Of a stretch of 64,000 nucleotides of DNA, positions 52,441 to 64,000 are shown piece by piece; the stretch's first letter is position 1, and each line of letters begins with the position of its first letter. This stretch comes from Thalassia testudinum. Its lineage: Eukaryota > Streptophyta > Magnoliopsida > Alismatales > Hydrocharitaceae. The stretch is taken from positions 3,038,001-3,102,000 of the forward strand of contig JAZHRO010000062.1 in NCBI GenBank assembly GCA_037157565.1, written 5' to 3'. Under the pieces are notes generated by a model, which had not been told where the DNA came from, made no database searches, and saw nothing but the letters and a program-made list of their open reading frames with translations. Position numbers and translations under genes: made by a program.

Positions 52441-54636
52441 ACTTTTTTTGGAAGTTCGTGATTTTTGGAAGTGTGGATTTCATGGAGTAAATTTCGGAAG
52501 ATGAAAGAGCAAATTAGAGCAAAAATTGTGAATGTGAATTTTGAAACACACAACTCAACACAACACTATTTTTGGCTTTTTGATTCTTTTTTTTTGGAGT
52601 TTTCATTTAAGAGAGAAAGCAAGATCAACTAATTAATAAAGTAAGTACACAAGAGAGAGAGCCTTAAACGCATAAATTTATTGCATCTAAAAGAGTTTTT
52701 ACAACTACAAAAAATAAAACTACAAGAGAATTAAGTAGAAGAATGGGAAGAAGTAGAGAGAGAGAGAATAGAGAAATAGCCGTAAGAAGATGAAGGCGAA
52801 GGCTTGCAATGGTGGAGAGAGAGCTACCATGACCTCCCTACTACAGGAATGCTTGATAAAGTTGATGTAAAGAACCTTGTCATGAAGGTGAAGTTGGAGG
52901 AGATGGAGAAGGTGGAGGTAGAGGAGAACCTAGCTATGGAGAGGGAAACCAAAGAGACTAATAGACCTAAAGGAGCACTACATGGTGGTGGAAGAAGCTT
53001 GGGAGGGGAGATGACCATGGAGGTTTGGTGGAGGTAAGGTGGCTTGGAGAAGCTTTTGAAGGTGGAGGAATTAAGGTAGGGTTTTGGAGGTAGAAGATGA
53101 TCGAGAGGAAGAATATGACTTGTTGCAACAAGGCTTAGTTTTTTTAGATGAGGGGGTAGCTAGGGTTTTGGGAGGAATCTTGGAGTCCACGTTGTTGATT
53201 TTTGGATTTGGAAACTAGGTTTAGGTTTAGTTGTTTAGGTAATTAGGAATCCTAATTAGGATTTGGTTGATTGTGTTTCTAGAAGGTGGATGGTGGTTGC
53301 ATTGGAATTGGTTGAGGGATGGAGGTTGGTTGTGCATGAACAAGGTGGGAGGCTATATGTTGCGTGGGCTTCATGGTGGAAGATCTTGGAGTTGGTTTTC
53401 ATGGTAGGTAATCTTAGGTTTAGGAATTTAGAGGTCTGATTGGGTTTGATTGGATGTGGTGTGATTTTGTTGGGAATTGGAAGGTGTAATTGTGTGGGAT
53501 TTGGGATGGACTTGGAAGGGCTTTTGTGATGACCAGATGCTGGGTCATAGGTTGGTTTCTAGAAAGGATGCATGTTCACACCATGATTTAGTTCACATTA
53601 GGCTTAGTTGATTACACAATTAAGGGATGTGATTGGAAGCCTAATTGATGTGATGGGATTCTAGAATAGGTTAGATGATTTCAAAGAATAATCATAGGAT
53701 TTTTGATTGTGGAAAATAAAATGTGGCAAGTGGATGATGTTGGAGGCTTCTAGAAGATAGGCATAAGACTAGGGTTTTTAGATGTGACAATAGAAGTGTG
53801 AGTTGGAAATTTTGGGATTAGGCTTAGGGCTAGGACTAGCTTTGGGATATTTAAGTAAGACAGGTTAGGGTTTTGGGTGCTGGCTATGTTAGGCAGGTAG
53901 GAAGTGGGACTTGGGTTAGGGTTTTTTGGTCAAAATGTTCTTCTCTTTAGTTGAGCCTAAATGGTTAAGAATTTCACTTCTCCTCTTGAGCCTAAATCAA
54001 ATGTTCTTGCACCAAGTAGAATCTCAAATTAGTACTTAGGCTCAATTTTACAATCTTATGTCTAAGATGTAAATATGCAATTATGTACATAATGACCTAA
54101 TTCTAATGCATCTAATTTCTCAAAACCAACAAAACTAAGCATGGTATCACGAAATTTATCTCACTTATAATATATGTAGTTGTGTGCACACTCAGTAGTG
54201 GTTGACACGCATGGTATATGGTACACCAAAGGACTAAATCATGCGGACATGCAAGTTGGAATTGCAAAGAGGAATGTATTTCTATTTCTCTCATTGAAAC
54301 TGTGTATGAATACCTTTACAGCTGTGCATGATCTTAATGGAGAGTGGAGTTAGATCCCACTTAAGGCATTAGGGTTGGCATGTTGCTTGGTTTGAGTGTT
54401 AAAGAGGGAATAACATTCAAATTGGACTTAAAGTAGGAGCCTTTGTTTTTTAAAATCCTGAAAGAAAGTTTATTTTTCATGCACTGTATTTTAATCAAAG
54501 TTTAATTCTTTTTAGATGATGAACCTCAACCCACTAAGTAAGCTACTTGAAAAGATCCAACTGATGGGCACTAACTATTTGGATGGTGATGGTTGAAAAG
54601 TGGATTCTTGCTTTCGAGGAAATTTTGCTTATAAAA
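52441..54636. other. Non-coding stretch, no gene recognised
   Basis: Holds a GAGAGAGA run (about 52757-52775) and a G/A-rich segment with a 77-codon K/E-rich ORF (52804-53037) that looks compositional. From 53150 to 53950 it is GGTT/TTAGG-rich, then AT-rich. No LTR ends were identified. Confidence 0.4.
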
Positions 54637-57603
54637 TGCCGCGTTGTTGTATTTAGTTATGTGGTTGAAAATTGATTTTAAAAACATGTAATATTTGAAT
54701 TCTAACCACGGAAATAGTTAGGTCATCTCCACAGGGAGGAACTAGCTTATTAAAACAATTAATGGTGACTCGTTTATTTGGGAATATCAATAGGTAAGCA
54801 TATGAACCATTACAACCTCATTTCCAACATGAATCATCATTCTATGCAATTAATCATGAATGTAGGAGTTCTGATGTAGACACATCCATTTAGGTTAAAA
54901 TGCCCATTTATGCATGTCCTCAGTTTAGATATGCATTCCATATTATAAATATTGTATAACATACATCATTCTATATTTAGAGTAGTCTGTATAAATTTTA
55001 GGTTAATTGCATCCTTTTATGACCAGGAGAGAAGGAGATTTAATTTAGGGCCTCAGATTGACGATCCGACTGTACGGATTTGATCAGGATGGTGATCGGA
55101 GTCCAACACCTCAATCAACTTGATTGGAGTCTCGTAGCATAATATATAGTTTGAGGAAGATCAATGGCCAAGGGCTAGGTGATGCAATTAGGAGCTTCAA
55201 ATGACAAATCCAATCACATGGATGGATCTAGATTGATGATCTCAACCTAATGGCATGAAAATCGATTCAATCTGACTTCTGTAGAAGCCCCTACAAAGGA
55301 AAGAAAATATATGACCCAGATCGTGGCAAGTGTCGCTATCCAGGCCACCCTTGGGCACACACGCAACATCGTATGCGTATAGCACATGCGCGCATGTAGC
55401 TTTGCGGAGTATGCAGCGCAATAGTAGTGCAGGAGCATGTGCGTGACACGAGCGCACGGAGTGCGCGACACGGGCACACGGAGTGCGCACGCAAGTGCCA
55501 ACGGGAGTGTGGGACATGGGCGTGTGGAGCGTGCGTGTGAGCGTCGCACGTGGGGCATGTGAGCTAGACCTTCAACAACACTTGTGGCGGATCTTTAGTG
55601 ACATTTATGGATGCAACTAATTGTCCATGCATGAAATGCCTCCTTTCCTCCACTATAAAAGGACCCCTACCCCTCCCATTCTTCTTCATCTCTTCCTCTC
55701 CCTTACCACCTCCAAGGCTCTAGAGAGAGCTTGTCCCAAGCCTGAGATGCTCCTCTAGAGTAGAAAACAAAGATTTTTCCCAGCTCTCATCCCCCTTCGT
55801 GGAGCATCCTGTGGCTATCCTCTCACCACTTCGGGAAGTAGATCCTTGCCATGATGCCACCCCGTCCTGCCCTCCATCCTCCAACGCTGTTCTCCTTCAT
55901 CTAGCTTATCACCACCTTCGTCCGGGTGCCGTCAAAGCGAGTCGTCCTCCAAGTGACCATCGATAGGGATTCTTCTCACCTTATCTTTTATCGCTTTCTA
56001 GTCTAGTTGTAATTTATTGATTATTTGTAGCAAACACTTGTTTTGAACATATATGTTGATCGTTTCTCTCTCTCTCTATCTTATTTTGCAAGTAGATTAG
56101 TTAGATTTCATCAGCCTGATCTCTTACTGTATAAAATACCAAAAAAATCTCAAAAGATAAAAACAACAAAAATAAATAAAATTGAAGCACGGATTTGAAA
56201 ACCAAACATTCGCCTTCCTGTGTTCGATCAAGGACTTACCTCAAGTTTCGGTTATAAATTTTATCTAGTAGCGATTTTTGCAACTAAGATGATGGATTCT
56301 CCTGAAACCCTGATTTTACATCGCGAAAATATGCTCACCAAGTTCACATGCAAAAATCTCCTCAATAAATCAAACTATTAAATAAATGAATAGTGAATGG
56401 CAATGGCATGATTCGTAAAAACAAATAGTACCCAAAACAGAGGAGGTGCTTGTGCACACTTGAGGAGCTGCAGTCTTCGGTGAGAAGCTCGTGGGAGGTG
56501 CGCCCGACGTTGAGGAACTCGGCAGTGGTGACGGCTTCAAAGATGGCGATTGGAGGTGGTCAACCGAAGAAGGAGAGTGGTTGCCGGCCTGTAGCTTAGG
56601 GGCGGGGTTCACGGTCGACGCTGCCGGTTGAGACGGTGGTGGAGAGGTGATTGTTCCGGTGTCAATGGAGGTGAGAATGGTGGCTGGAGATGGCCGTGGT
56701 GTATACGAGTGACTGGTGGGTGATGGGTTCATGTCAAGGAAGGTGATGAAGAGTGAAGAAGTTGGCGGTGAAGAACGGGCATCGAGTGACATCATGGATG
56801 GCAGTGATGCTGCAACGAGCAATAGTTTTTTGGAGGCGACAATGGCTGCACGACTTGATGTGGCTAGAGGTGATGGCGGTGGTGATCTATGTGTTGGGTT
56901 CTTCGCGGTGGTGCAGCAGGAGGAGAAAAGGAAGAAGATGAGCAAGGGAGGGGATGCTGGTTGTGGCGATATGTGGGGTAGGATCGTGAGAGGAGAGATG
57001 GACGGTGGTACTGTGGCCACACGCTTTCACTGTGTAATTGGCGAAAGGGGAATGCGTAGTGGTGGAGCACGCCTATGCCATGGTGTTGGGTCCACGGTGC
57101 CCTTCTGTTTCCACGGTGGATGGTGTGAGCCTGAAGAAGATCCTCCTGCACGCGGGCGTCTTCTCTTTTATAGATGTTCTCTAAAGTCTTCTCCAACAAA
57201 TGCACAACGATATGGAGGCGATGTGTTGAAGTCGGCAAGGGTGCTGTTGCAAGAAGCTCGGTTGGCGGTGGAAAGGGGTGGCAGTGCGTGTGTCCGTGCG
57301 TGTGTTCTATAGGGAAAAAAAGAAAAATTGGTTATTTATATAAAAACCCAAAAGAATGTCTAAATCCTATTTCTATTGAACAATGAATGTATTGTATGCA
57401 TGCCAACTAAATTATAATCTAGCCTCCTTAAATTCTAATGTAGACTATCCTCAATGATATATGAATGTAATGTATGAAATATGCATGCAAGCAATTTTAT
57501 AAACTAACCTATTTACATATTAAGGTATGCTATGTACATGTAAACATTAATCTAATATATAGGCATTTACGTAATCGGTTAGCCTACAAATGTGATCTCA
57601 TCA
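54637..57603 (-). mobile_element. 3' LTR of element V, split by a solo LTR
   Basis: Minus start TGATGAGATCACATT at 57603, immediately after the PPT of V. The inferred minus end is near 54637 (CGCGGCA), where the CTCCCTGTGGAGATGACC-like box (about 54730-54747) marks the usual region near an LTR end. Without the nested solo LTR 54872-56340 and its TSD it is about 1.5 kb. The centre 56430-57310 is GC-rich; the ORFs there (56370-57020 minus and 56716-57312 plus) overlap each other, are compositionally biased and have no domain. The left boundary is not confirmed by a TSD. Confidence 0.6.
54872..56340 (+). mobile_element. Solo LTR, distant X family, 1469 bp
   Basis: Starts TGATGTAGACACATCC, ends GCTCACCA, with perfect TSD AGTTC (54867-54871 and 56341-56345). 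Start and promoter region resemble 41563-43204. TATAAAAGG is at 55654-55662. The region 55330-55560 is unusually rich in GCGTG/CACGC repeats. The tRNA-like segment is not recognisable here. It is nested in the 3' LTR of V. Confidence 0.88.
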
Positions 57604-59260
57604 AATGCCCCCATGCCTAATTTTTGCTAGTCCCCAGGAGAAGTGAAAAATGATGGAAGTGACCAAAGATTGCTGCTTTTCTTATTCCAAAAATTTAGAG
57701 ATCCAGACAAATGTGAAAATGAAGTGATAGTAACTTAGGCAACAAATCCAAGTTAAAAGCCAACTTACATTTAAAGTTCTTACTTAACCCTTGGTAAAAA
57801 GTTCTATTAGGATAGGAAACTTCTTCCCTCAAGGATAAAGCAGAAAATAATATGTGATTTGACCCTAGCTTTTTTGGCTTAGCTAGAAGATGTTAGAGTC
57901 AAATGGATTCATTTTTGGTGGCTCACACTAATCTGGTGCTACATGTAGTCTAATACTGTAGACTCTAAATTCTAGATGGGAAAACAAGTCAACCCAGAGA
58001 TAAGCTAAAAATTATGCTCTCATAGCATTCCTTTGCTTTAATTCTTTTTTTTCTTTTCTTTTTGAGCTCACAATCTCAGTAGATTTTGTAAATGCACTCA
58101 ATATTTGGTAGCCTCACATGACATTCATACTTAGAGTCCTAATAACCCTATAACTAAGTCATAATTCCTCAGCCAGTATTCAGACGATCAGAAATACTGA
58201 AAAAGTAGGTATGAGTCATATTTGGTGGATTGCAATGGGTATTTTTGCCTTAATGACATCGACACATGATGAAATCAACACCAAGATATAACTATGAACA
58301 CCCTTTTTTTTCTTTTTTTCTTTTTTATGCATAACTATCAACACAATCAACACAACACAAAGCAAACATTTATTCATGATGCATTATTTGGGATGATGTT
58401 GTTCAAAAGGATATTGTGTGGTTTATTTTGTGGAAGTGACTACTCTTGGCACTAGGGAGGGATGGATAGGACAAGCATACTTTTGACCTTTGGCACTAAT
58501 ACCCCCTTCAGCAGAAGATTCTATGAAGGACAGTCGTAACCATCCACCATACTCATAGTTTTATTAGAACTCAATCTTTGCGCATTTATCTTATTTGGTG
58601 GCTCTCAAGAATTTGTATACAATGTTCACACGCTGGAACAGAGAGCGAAAACTATGTTTAACTCTAAGGTATCTTCATCAAATTATCCAGAACTTAAGAG
58701 TCTTTGCATTAGACTTAGCACATCAGTAGACACTCTACTTTCACCTCACAAATGTTTGGTAGAGCTAATAGAAGGAAGTTTGCCGACTCCTTAACCAACT
58801 GTCTAAGGGTTCAGGAAAAGAAGCAATGCTTCTCTTCGAAAAAACTAAAAATGTCTATTGATTTTCATAAAAGATTCATTACCAAGTCTATGTTTAAGTA
58901 AAGTAAATGTACTAATTCTAAACTAAGAAACAATTTAAGAAGAAAATCTTCAATGAAACTTCCTTGATAAATTTTTTTTTTCTAGGGACTAACCCATTCA
59001 GGTCAAGAAAACAAAAGAGATTTTTTTTTCTAATAACTAATGCACCTATCCTAAATGCATGTAATTATTTATAAATGCTATAAACAACCTTAGGTTATAC
59101 CCCCCAAGCCTAAGATTAACAATGTCCTCATTGGAAAATTAAAGACATAGAAGAATATCACCTAAGGAGGAGAGTGGGAGGAGCTAAGGGTCCTCAAGCT
59201 GAAGTGCATCCATAACTTGGCCATCTGAAAGAGTAACATATGGTTTAAGTTGTTGGCCAT
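57604..59260 (-). other. PPT and 3' untranslated region of element V
   Basis: Next to the LTR, the minus strand reads TTAGGCATGGGGGCATT, with CTGGGGACTAGCAAAA just upstream as in other elements here. It contains T-rich runs (58310-58330, 58970-58982) and near its far end the conserved box CAATGTCCTCATTGGAAAAT (59120-59139) beside a C run at 59099-59105, a possible internal PPT. About 1.6 kb with no ORF; many Athila-like elements carry extra sequence here. Confidence 0.6.
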
Positions 59261-60645
59261 TTAACTTAAAGCTTTTACCATAATTAGGATTCCTAATTTC
59301 AACAATTCCATGGGGGAAGGCATTAATAACAACATACGGCCCATCCCAACGAGACTTAAGCTTTCCAGGAAATAATTTAAATTTGGAATTGAAAAGCCAG
59401 ACCCTTGGTTGGGCTCAAAGGTCTTCCTAATGATAGGTCTTCCTAGTGATGTGCTTATCATGGAAGACCTTTGTACGTTGCTTGTAAGCTTGGGAGGTTT
59501 GTATGCTTCATTGTGAAGCTCCTCAAGCTCACTCAACTGGAGCATACGAGCCTTACCTGCTCTGTCCAAATTTAGATTGACACTCTTGATGGCCTAGTAG
59601 GCCTTGTGTTGGATTTCTACAGGTAGGTGGCATGCTTTCCCATAAATCAACCTAAAAGGTGACAAGCCCAAGGGAGTCTTATAAGCTGTCATGTAGGCTC
59701 AAAGAGCATCATTTAGCTTTTTCGATCAATCTTTTCTGTCGAGTCTAACGGTCTTCTCTAGAATCTGCTTAATCTCCCTATTAGATACTTCAACTTGACC
59801 ACTCATTTGGGGATGGTAAGGTGTGGTTATCATGCGATTGACTCCCAAATTTTGGAGTAGTCTTGTAAAGTGCACATTCTTAAAGTGAGGTCTTCCATCA
59901 CTTACGATACTCCTTGGGCACCCATACCGAGAAATGATGTTAGCCTTGACAAAATCCAAGACCACAAAATAGACATTGGTCCATGTGGGTATGGCTTCTA
60001 TCCATTTCAATACATAGTCTAGTCACAAGGATGTACTCATATCCAAAGGACACAGGAAAGGGACCCATGAAGTCGATGCCCCAGATATCAAAGATTTCAA
60101 CAAGGACAATAGGTTACTGGGGCATCTCATCTCTTTTGCCAATGGTTCCTATCTACTGGAAACGTAGACATGCACCTACATACATACGTGCATCTATGAA
60201 TACTATGGGTTACCAAAAGCCAAACTGAAGAACCTTATGAGTAGTCTTTTTCCTACTAAAATGCATTCCACAGTGGAGGTCATGGTAGAAACTCAGAACA
60301 CTCCTTTGTTCTTCCTTAGGGACACAACGATGGAATAATTGGTCAGGGCATATTCTAAACAACTCGATTTCCTCCCACTGATAAAATTTAGCTTTAGCAA
60401 GAAACCTACCTCACTTCTACCTGTCCCAAGTATTGGGGGTACTACCCATGAGTAGATAGTTCACTGTATCAGCAAACCAAGGAGTTTTGGCCTCCACAGC
60501 CATCATAAACTCATCAAGAAAAGTCTCCCGAATAGCACCTGTTGGGGTTGATGCCTCAATGGGGATCCTAGACATATGATCTACTACCACATTCTCAACT
60601 CCTTTCTTATCTTTAATTTCCAGGTCGAACTCCTGGAGTAGCTGT
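59261..60645 (-). pseudogene. pol: Gypsy pol of V: RNase H end, integrase
   Basis: Minus order: LLQEFDLEIKDKKGVENVVVDHMSR (as LLQEFDLEIKDKKG ... VDHMSR, 60640-60570) closes RNase H. Next comes the integrase zinc finger with HDLHCGMHF and a decayed CLRFQ in place of the usual CxxC. The integrase core has [12 protein letters not shown] (first Asp about 60115), IVSDGRPHF (second Asp) and SGQVEVSNREI (Glu, about 59785). The C-terminal region has DRAGKARMLQLSELEEL. Open parts are 60417-60662, 59726-60010 and 59261-59569, with stops and shifts between them. Sequence character and RNase H before integrase make it an Athila-like gypsy. Confidence 0.88.
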
Positions 60646-63116
60646 TGATGCTTAAAAATCATCGTAGTTTAGAAAAATGCGTCATAGTATAGCAATGAAA
60701 ATTGAATCGATATTTAAAATTTAGAAGTGCTCGAAAAATCGTGAGTTCTGAGGTCATTCGTAGGGAGCAAATGTGACAATTTAATCCTTCAATCAAAAAA
60801 TAGTGATGCAATGAATATTCAATCACAAATATGAGAATAATCAATTAATGCTTAGAATTGTATCTTAGAATAAAAATAAAGAGAATGCAAATAGTGGTTG
60901 GAACCACCAATTATCCTTAACAGTAAGCACAATTCCCAAATCAAATTAACAGTATTATTAGCACTCTCAAGCCTTAATCATAATCAATTTCCTTCTTAGA
61001 TCAGATGTCCGAGAAAGGCCCTAGACGCCTTAAGTGTCAACTCTAAGTCACCTCAAGAATGCACCTAAATGTTAGGTACAAATCCCAATACAACATCGTG
61101 CAAAACCCCCCTCCTTCCCTCAAAATTTCCCTTCTCTCTTTCTCTCTCTTAGAACCGGGTATACGGGTAAACAGGTAAACAGATTCGGGAACTAGACACA
61201 GGTGAGGAGTGCACAGGTAGGTGAGAGAGGGACCTTACCCAGTGTGTTGAGGCAGTAAGCCCATGCATTCAAAATCGTATAAACTAATTTTAAAATCATC
61301 CTTTAACAATGTGGGACTATATCAGGTCCCGTTGTGCAACTACAGCTAATGGAATCTCGAGCAATTGGAGATGCTGCTATGTGTGTTTCTCCCAATCGAA
61401 GGTCTAGCAGTGCACTTGAAGGCAGTCCGCACCGATTGGTGGCAGTGCTATGGGGAATGCTTGCCGGACAATGGCTGCTGGAGATGGAGAAGACGATGGC
61501 GACGGTGATGGTCCTGAATAGGAAATACCACATAGGCCTAAGTCAAATAGCTGGTGACCTTCACCGTAGTGTGATGAAGGCGGTGGTGTGCTTAATTGGG
61601 TGCGAGGTGTACTGTGGGGGCCGGAAGGTGAAGATGAACTAAGGTCCAGCAAATGTGGTCGAAGGTGGTGATGGAGGGTCTGTGAGGTGTAATTAGGTTA
61701 GGAGAAAGTATCATGGAGGTGAGGTGAAGCTTTCACCGTGTTTAATTTAGGTGGAGGTGGGCGGTGGTAGTCTGGTGATGAAGGTGGCCATGTTGGTGGT
61801 TGCCAAAGTTGGAGAGAGAGGAGGAAAAGGATGGGGATGGGACTTGAGCTAAACCTAATTGGGAGAGAGAGAAATAAAATCCTTAACCTAATTTACCTAA
61901 TGGATGAATGGGGATGGGTTGCCAATTTGGTTGCTAGAGAGGAAGAAGAAGATTGGAGATCAGAGTGATGAGGAGGAATTAGAGGCTGAAGGTTTGTACC
62001 AAGCTTTGTGGAGGAATAGGGGAGAAAAGCCCTCTATCTTTTGTCTGAGGAAGAGGGCGAAGAAGGAGGATGGAGGAGCTTCTAGGTACATCGATTTGCT
62101 ATCATAGAAGAAGAGAGGGGAAGTTGACGGTCAAACGGGTACCTCCTGGTCTTGCAAGGGTCAAACCCTTTATATAAAGGGCATTTCCCTCTCAATTGAG
62201 CCTTTGGACGCATAATTGGAAGATGTTTTGTCAAGAGCTTGAGTTCTTTAAGCTCGTTGATGGTGGAATCGAGGATTATTGGCTCCAAGAAGATGCTCAT
62301 ATAATCAGGATTGATCTCGAGATCATTCTCGCCAAGTTTTACGAGGTTTGATCCCTCAAAATGTGGAACAAAACTTGGCAACCATGGGTCAGTTGCTACT
62401 GTTCTTTCCATGCCTAATAGTGAGGAAGGAGATGGCAGTTGGACTCAACTATAAGAAAAAACTGAAGGTAGGGGCTTATTTTTAATGAAAATGCAAAAGA
62501 TAGGGGTCCAAGTGTAATAAATAGAGAGTTCTGGACTGAAATACAAACTTGGTCAAAATGAATTCTGATTAGGGACAAATTTTGGCGTTAACCTAATTTG
62601 GATCCAAGGAATCTAATGGTGAATTTGGATTTGAGTTTTGACCACATTTGACTAGATAAATTGCATAGGAGCCCAAATAGAGGCAAATTCCCGTTTGAAC
62701 CTCTATTCTTGGTCAAAATAGGTTCTAATGGTCAAAGTGAAAGTACCAAACCTCCTAGAATATTTTTCAATGATTTTTAAGAGGTTTAGATTGAATTTAT
62801 CTCGATCAAAACCCTTTCAATTTAAGTGGGGTTGGTAATTAGGATTTTTAGTCCTATTTTCACCCTCGAAATGAGTGAAACCCTGATTTAGTTAGTGTGA
62901 GCCCACTTCTTGGATATTTAAGTTCATTTGACTTTGAATTAACCCCTTGGTTAATCTGCATTTGTGATTGAATGCTAAAATGGCAGAATTAACCATGTTT
63001 TCTTATCTTCTCACATCAGTTAATATAGAATTATGATCCTCTGATAATCATTTAGGAGCATTTATCACTTGATTCCAACTGAATTAAGTTAGTTATGATG
63101 AGTGACGGAGTTACCA
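60646..63116 (-). mobile_element. Solo LTR (Y-like family) inside pol of V, 2471 bp
   Basis: Minus start TGGTAACTCCGTCAC at 63116, minus end TTTAAGCATCA at 60646. Flanks GCTGT (60641-60645) and TCTGT (63117-63121) form a TSD with one mismatch. The RNase H reading of V stops at one edge (RLIRWIML) and resumes at the other (LLQEFDLE), proving insertion into coding sequence. It holds the family block CCAAGGAATCTAATGGTGA (62604-62622) and a palindromic TATA region CCCTTTATATAAAGGG (62166-62181). Short ORFs inside (61303-62411) are LTR sequence. Confidence 0.88.
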
Positions 63117-63390
63117 TCTGTAGCATAATCCAACGAATCAAACGAGGTTTGGTGTCCTTCTTAGCAAGAAGGTGCTTTAAAGTAGAATGGTCACTGAACA
63201 CTGCAACCTTGGATCCCAATAAATAAGATCGAAACTTTTCCAAAGCAAACAATACTGTAAGAAGTTCCTTGCTAGTGACAATGTAATTTTGCTGAGGATC
63301 TGTGAGGTGATTGGAAGATTTTCGCTTGAAAGATGATATGCCATCGTAGTAATGTAAATCGTGGTGGAAAAATCCCAATCAACAAAATAT
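63117..63390 (-). pseudogene. pol: Gypsy RNase H of V, N-terminal part
   Basis: Minus frame 63378-63117 reads DPQQNY, then SKELLTVLFALEKFRSYLLGSK, then FSDHSTLKHLLAKKDTKPRLIRW, the RNase H signature of Athila/Tat-type gypsy elements. Upstream of DPQQNY the match fails, and the sequence right of about 63390 is unrelated. RT is therefore missing from the window, by deletion or another insertion. Confidence 0.82.
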
Positions 63391-64000
63391 ATCAATGAAA
63401 ACTAACCATGGTGGATTATGTTGTATTCACAGTGAGGAACAGACCAATAAGATCATAGATATGTAATAATAATGTTTGTAGAGATGGAAGATGGTTGCAT
63501 AGAAATATTCGTTAAATCAATCAATAGATATGTTGCTCTGAATATGAACCCCAATTTATAGAGAAGTCAAGGGCTATTTATGCAATTTCATGTAAGAAAT
63601 CAAATCTCCAAATATGTGAATAGTGCATGTGCATTGGCATCTGATGTAATTTTCACTTGCATGTGTATTAGAGTGCAAATCTGAGTTGCAATTTGATGCA
63701 ATCAAAAGTGATCAACATGAGTTGAATAATTATGAGAAAGTGTAAGTGCAATATTGCAAATTCACCTTAATATATATTAATGCATCAAATAAGTGAATAG
63801 TGAACCAACAGTGACAAAATATGTAATATTAATACACCTAATCACCGTTGAGAAATAAGGGAAGGTGCTCGTTGCGGCTTGCGCGTGAGAAGGAGGTTAT
63901 GGCTGGCTACATGGCTGGTTGAAGGAGTGGGGCCAAAGGAGAGGAACGTGTCCATGGTGGTGCGACGACTTGAGGTAGTCGGAGCTGGCCGCCGGCGATG
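63391..64000. other. Non-coding flank, probably another LTR
   Basis: AT-rich until about 63830, then GC-richer with GGTGG/GGAGG-type sequence. It resembles the transition near 56380-56480 in the 3' LTR of V (AATAGTGAA then GGAGGTGCTTG against GAATAGTGAACC then GGAAGGTGCTCG). This suggests a reverse LTR cut by the window end. No gene. Confidence 0.4.

Noticed and set aside
56370..57312. Two long overlapping ORFs on opposite strands (216 and 198 codons)
   Set aside because: They lie in the GC-rich centre of an LTR, have P/S/T-rich or G/V-rich composition, overlap antisense, and contain no motif.

Overview
The window looks like nuclear DNA of a flowering plant, from a gene-poor, transposon-packed region. 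I found no cellular gene, rRNA or CRISPR array. Almost everything is nested LTR retrotransposons, identified from TG...CA ends, 5-bp target-site duplications (TSDs), plant-type primer-binding sites (PBS), polypurine tracts (PPT) and decayed gag/pol reading frames. The gypsy pieces look Athila-like, and one copia element looks SIRE/Maximus-like. The species cannot be named from this sequence.

Left part (1-14591). Two forward LTR fragments (1-648 nested in 649-2297) sit in a reverse LTR (2298-2985). Next comes a reverse-strand non-autonomous element with an acidic ORF (3338-4441) and a leader. A perfect 30-bp palindrome (5555-5584) joins that leader to another reverse LTR (5585-7548). A second decayed reverse-strand ORF (8691-10391) is followed by a 2.7-kb solo LTR (10840-13543, TSD CAAGT).

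Centre (14592-47157). One reverse-strand gypsy element, called Y here, spans 14597-47152 with TSD TCAGC at both ends. Its own body is about 9.5 kb and carries gag, a DLGAS-type protease and an acidic ORF, but no visible RT, RNase H or integrase. The rest is nested inserts: a solo LTR in its 3' LTR (15151-17948), an LTR-like insert (about 20469-22822), a rearranged gypsy element X1 (24528-29765), a full copia element (30317-41329) and a solo LTR (41563-43204). The copia element is the youngest visible insertion. It has perfect TSDs, LTRs about 98% alike, decayed gag-pol, and an additional 3' ORF behind a splice-acceptor-like site.

Right part (47158-64000). A stretch without recognisable genes holds a LINE relic (49500-50500) and a DNA-transposon-like cluster of short repeats (about 52085-52440). 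Then comes another reverse-strand Athila-like element, V (54637-63390). Its RNase H is split by a solo LTR (60646-63116), and its 3' LTR is split by another solo LTR (54872-56340).

The most unusual signals are four. Dense arrays of the palindrome CAGACGTCTG occur in the copia LTRs, in the copia internal region and in an unrelated insert. The copia LTR has two TATA boxes flanking one such array. One gypsy LTR family carries a tRNA-like segment with Pol III A and B boxes. An acidic ORF recurs in two non-autonomous elements that lack RT.
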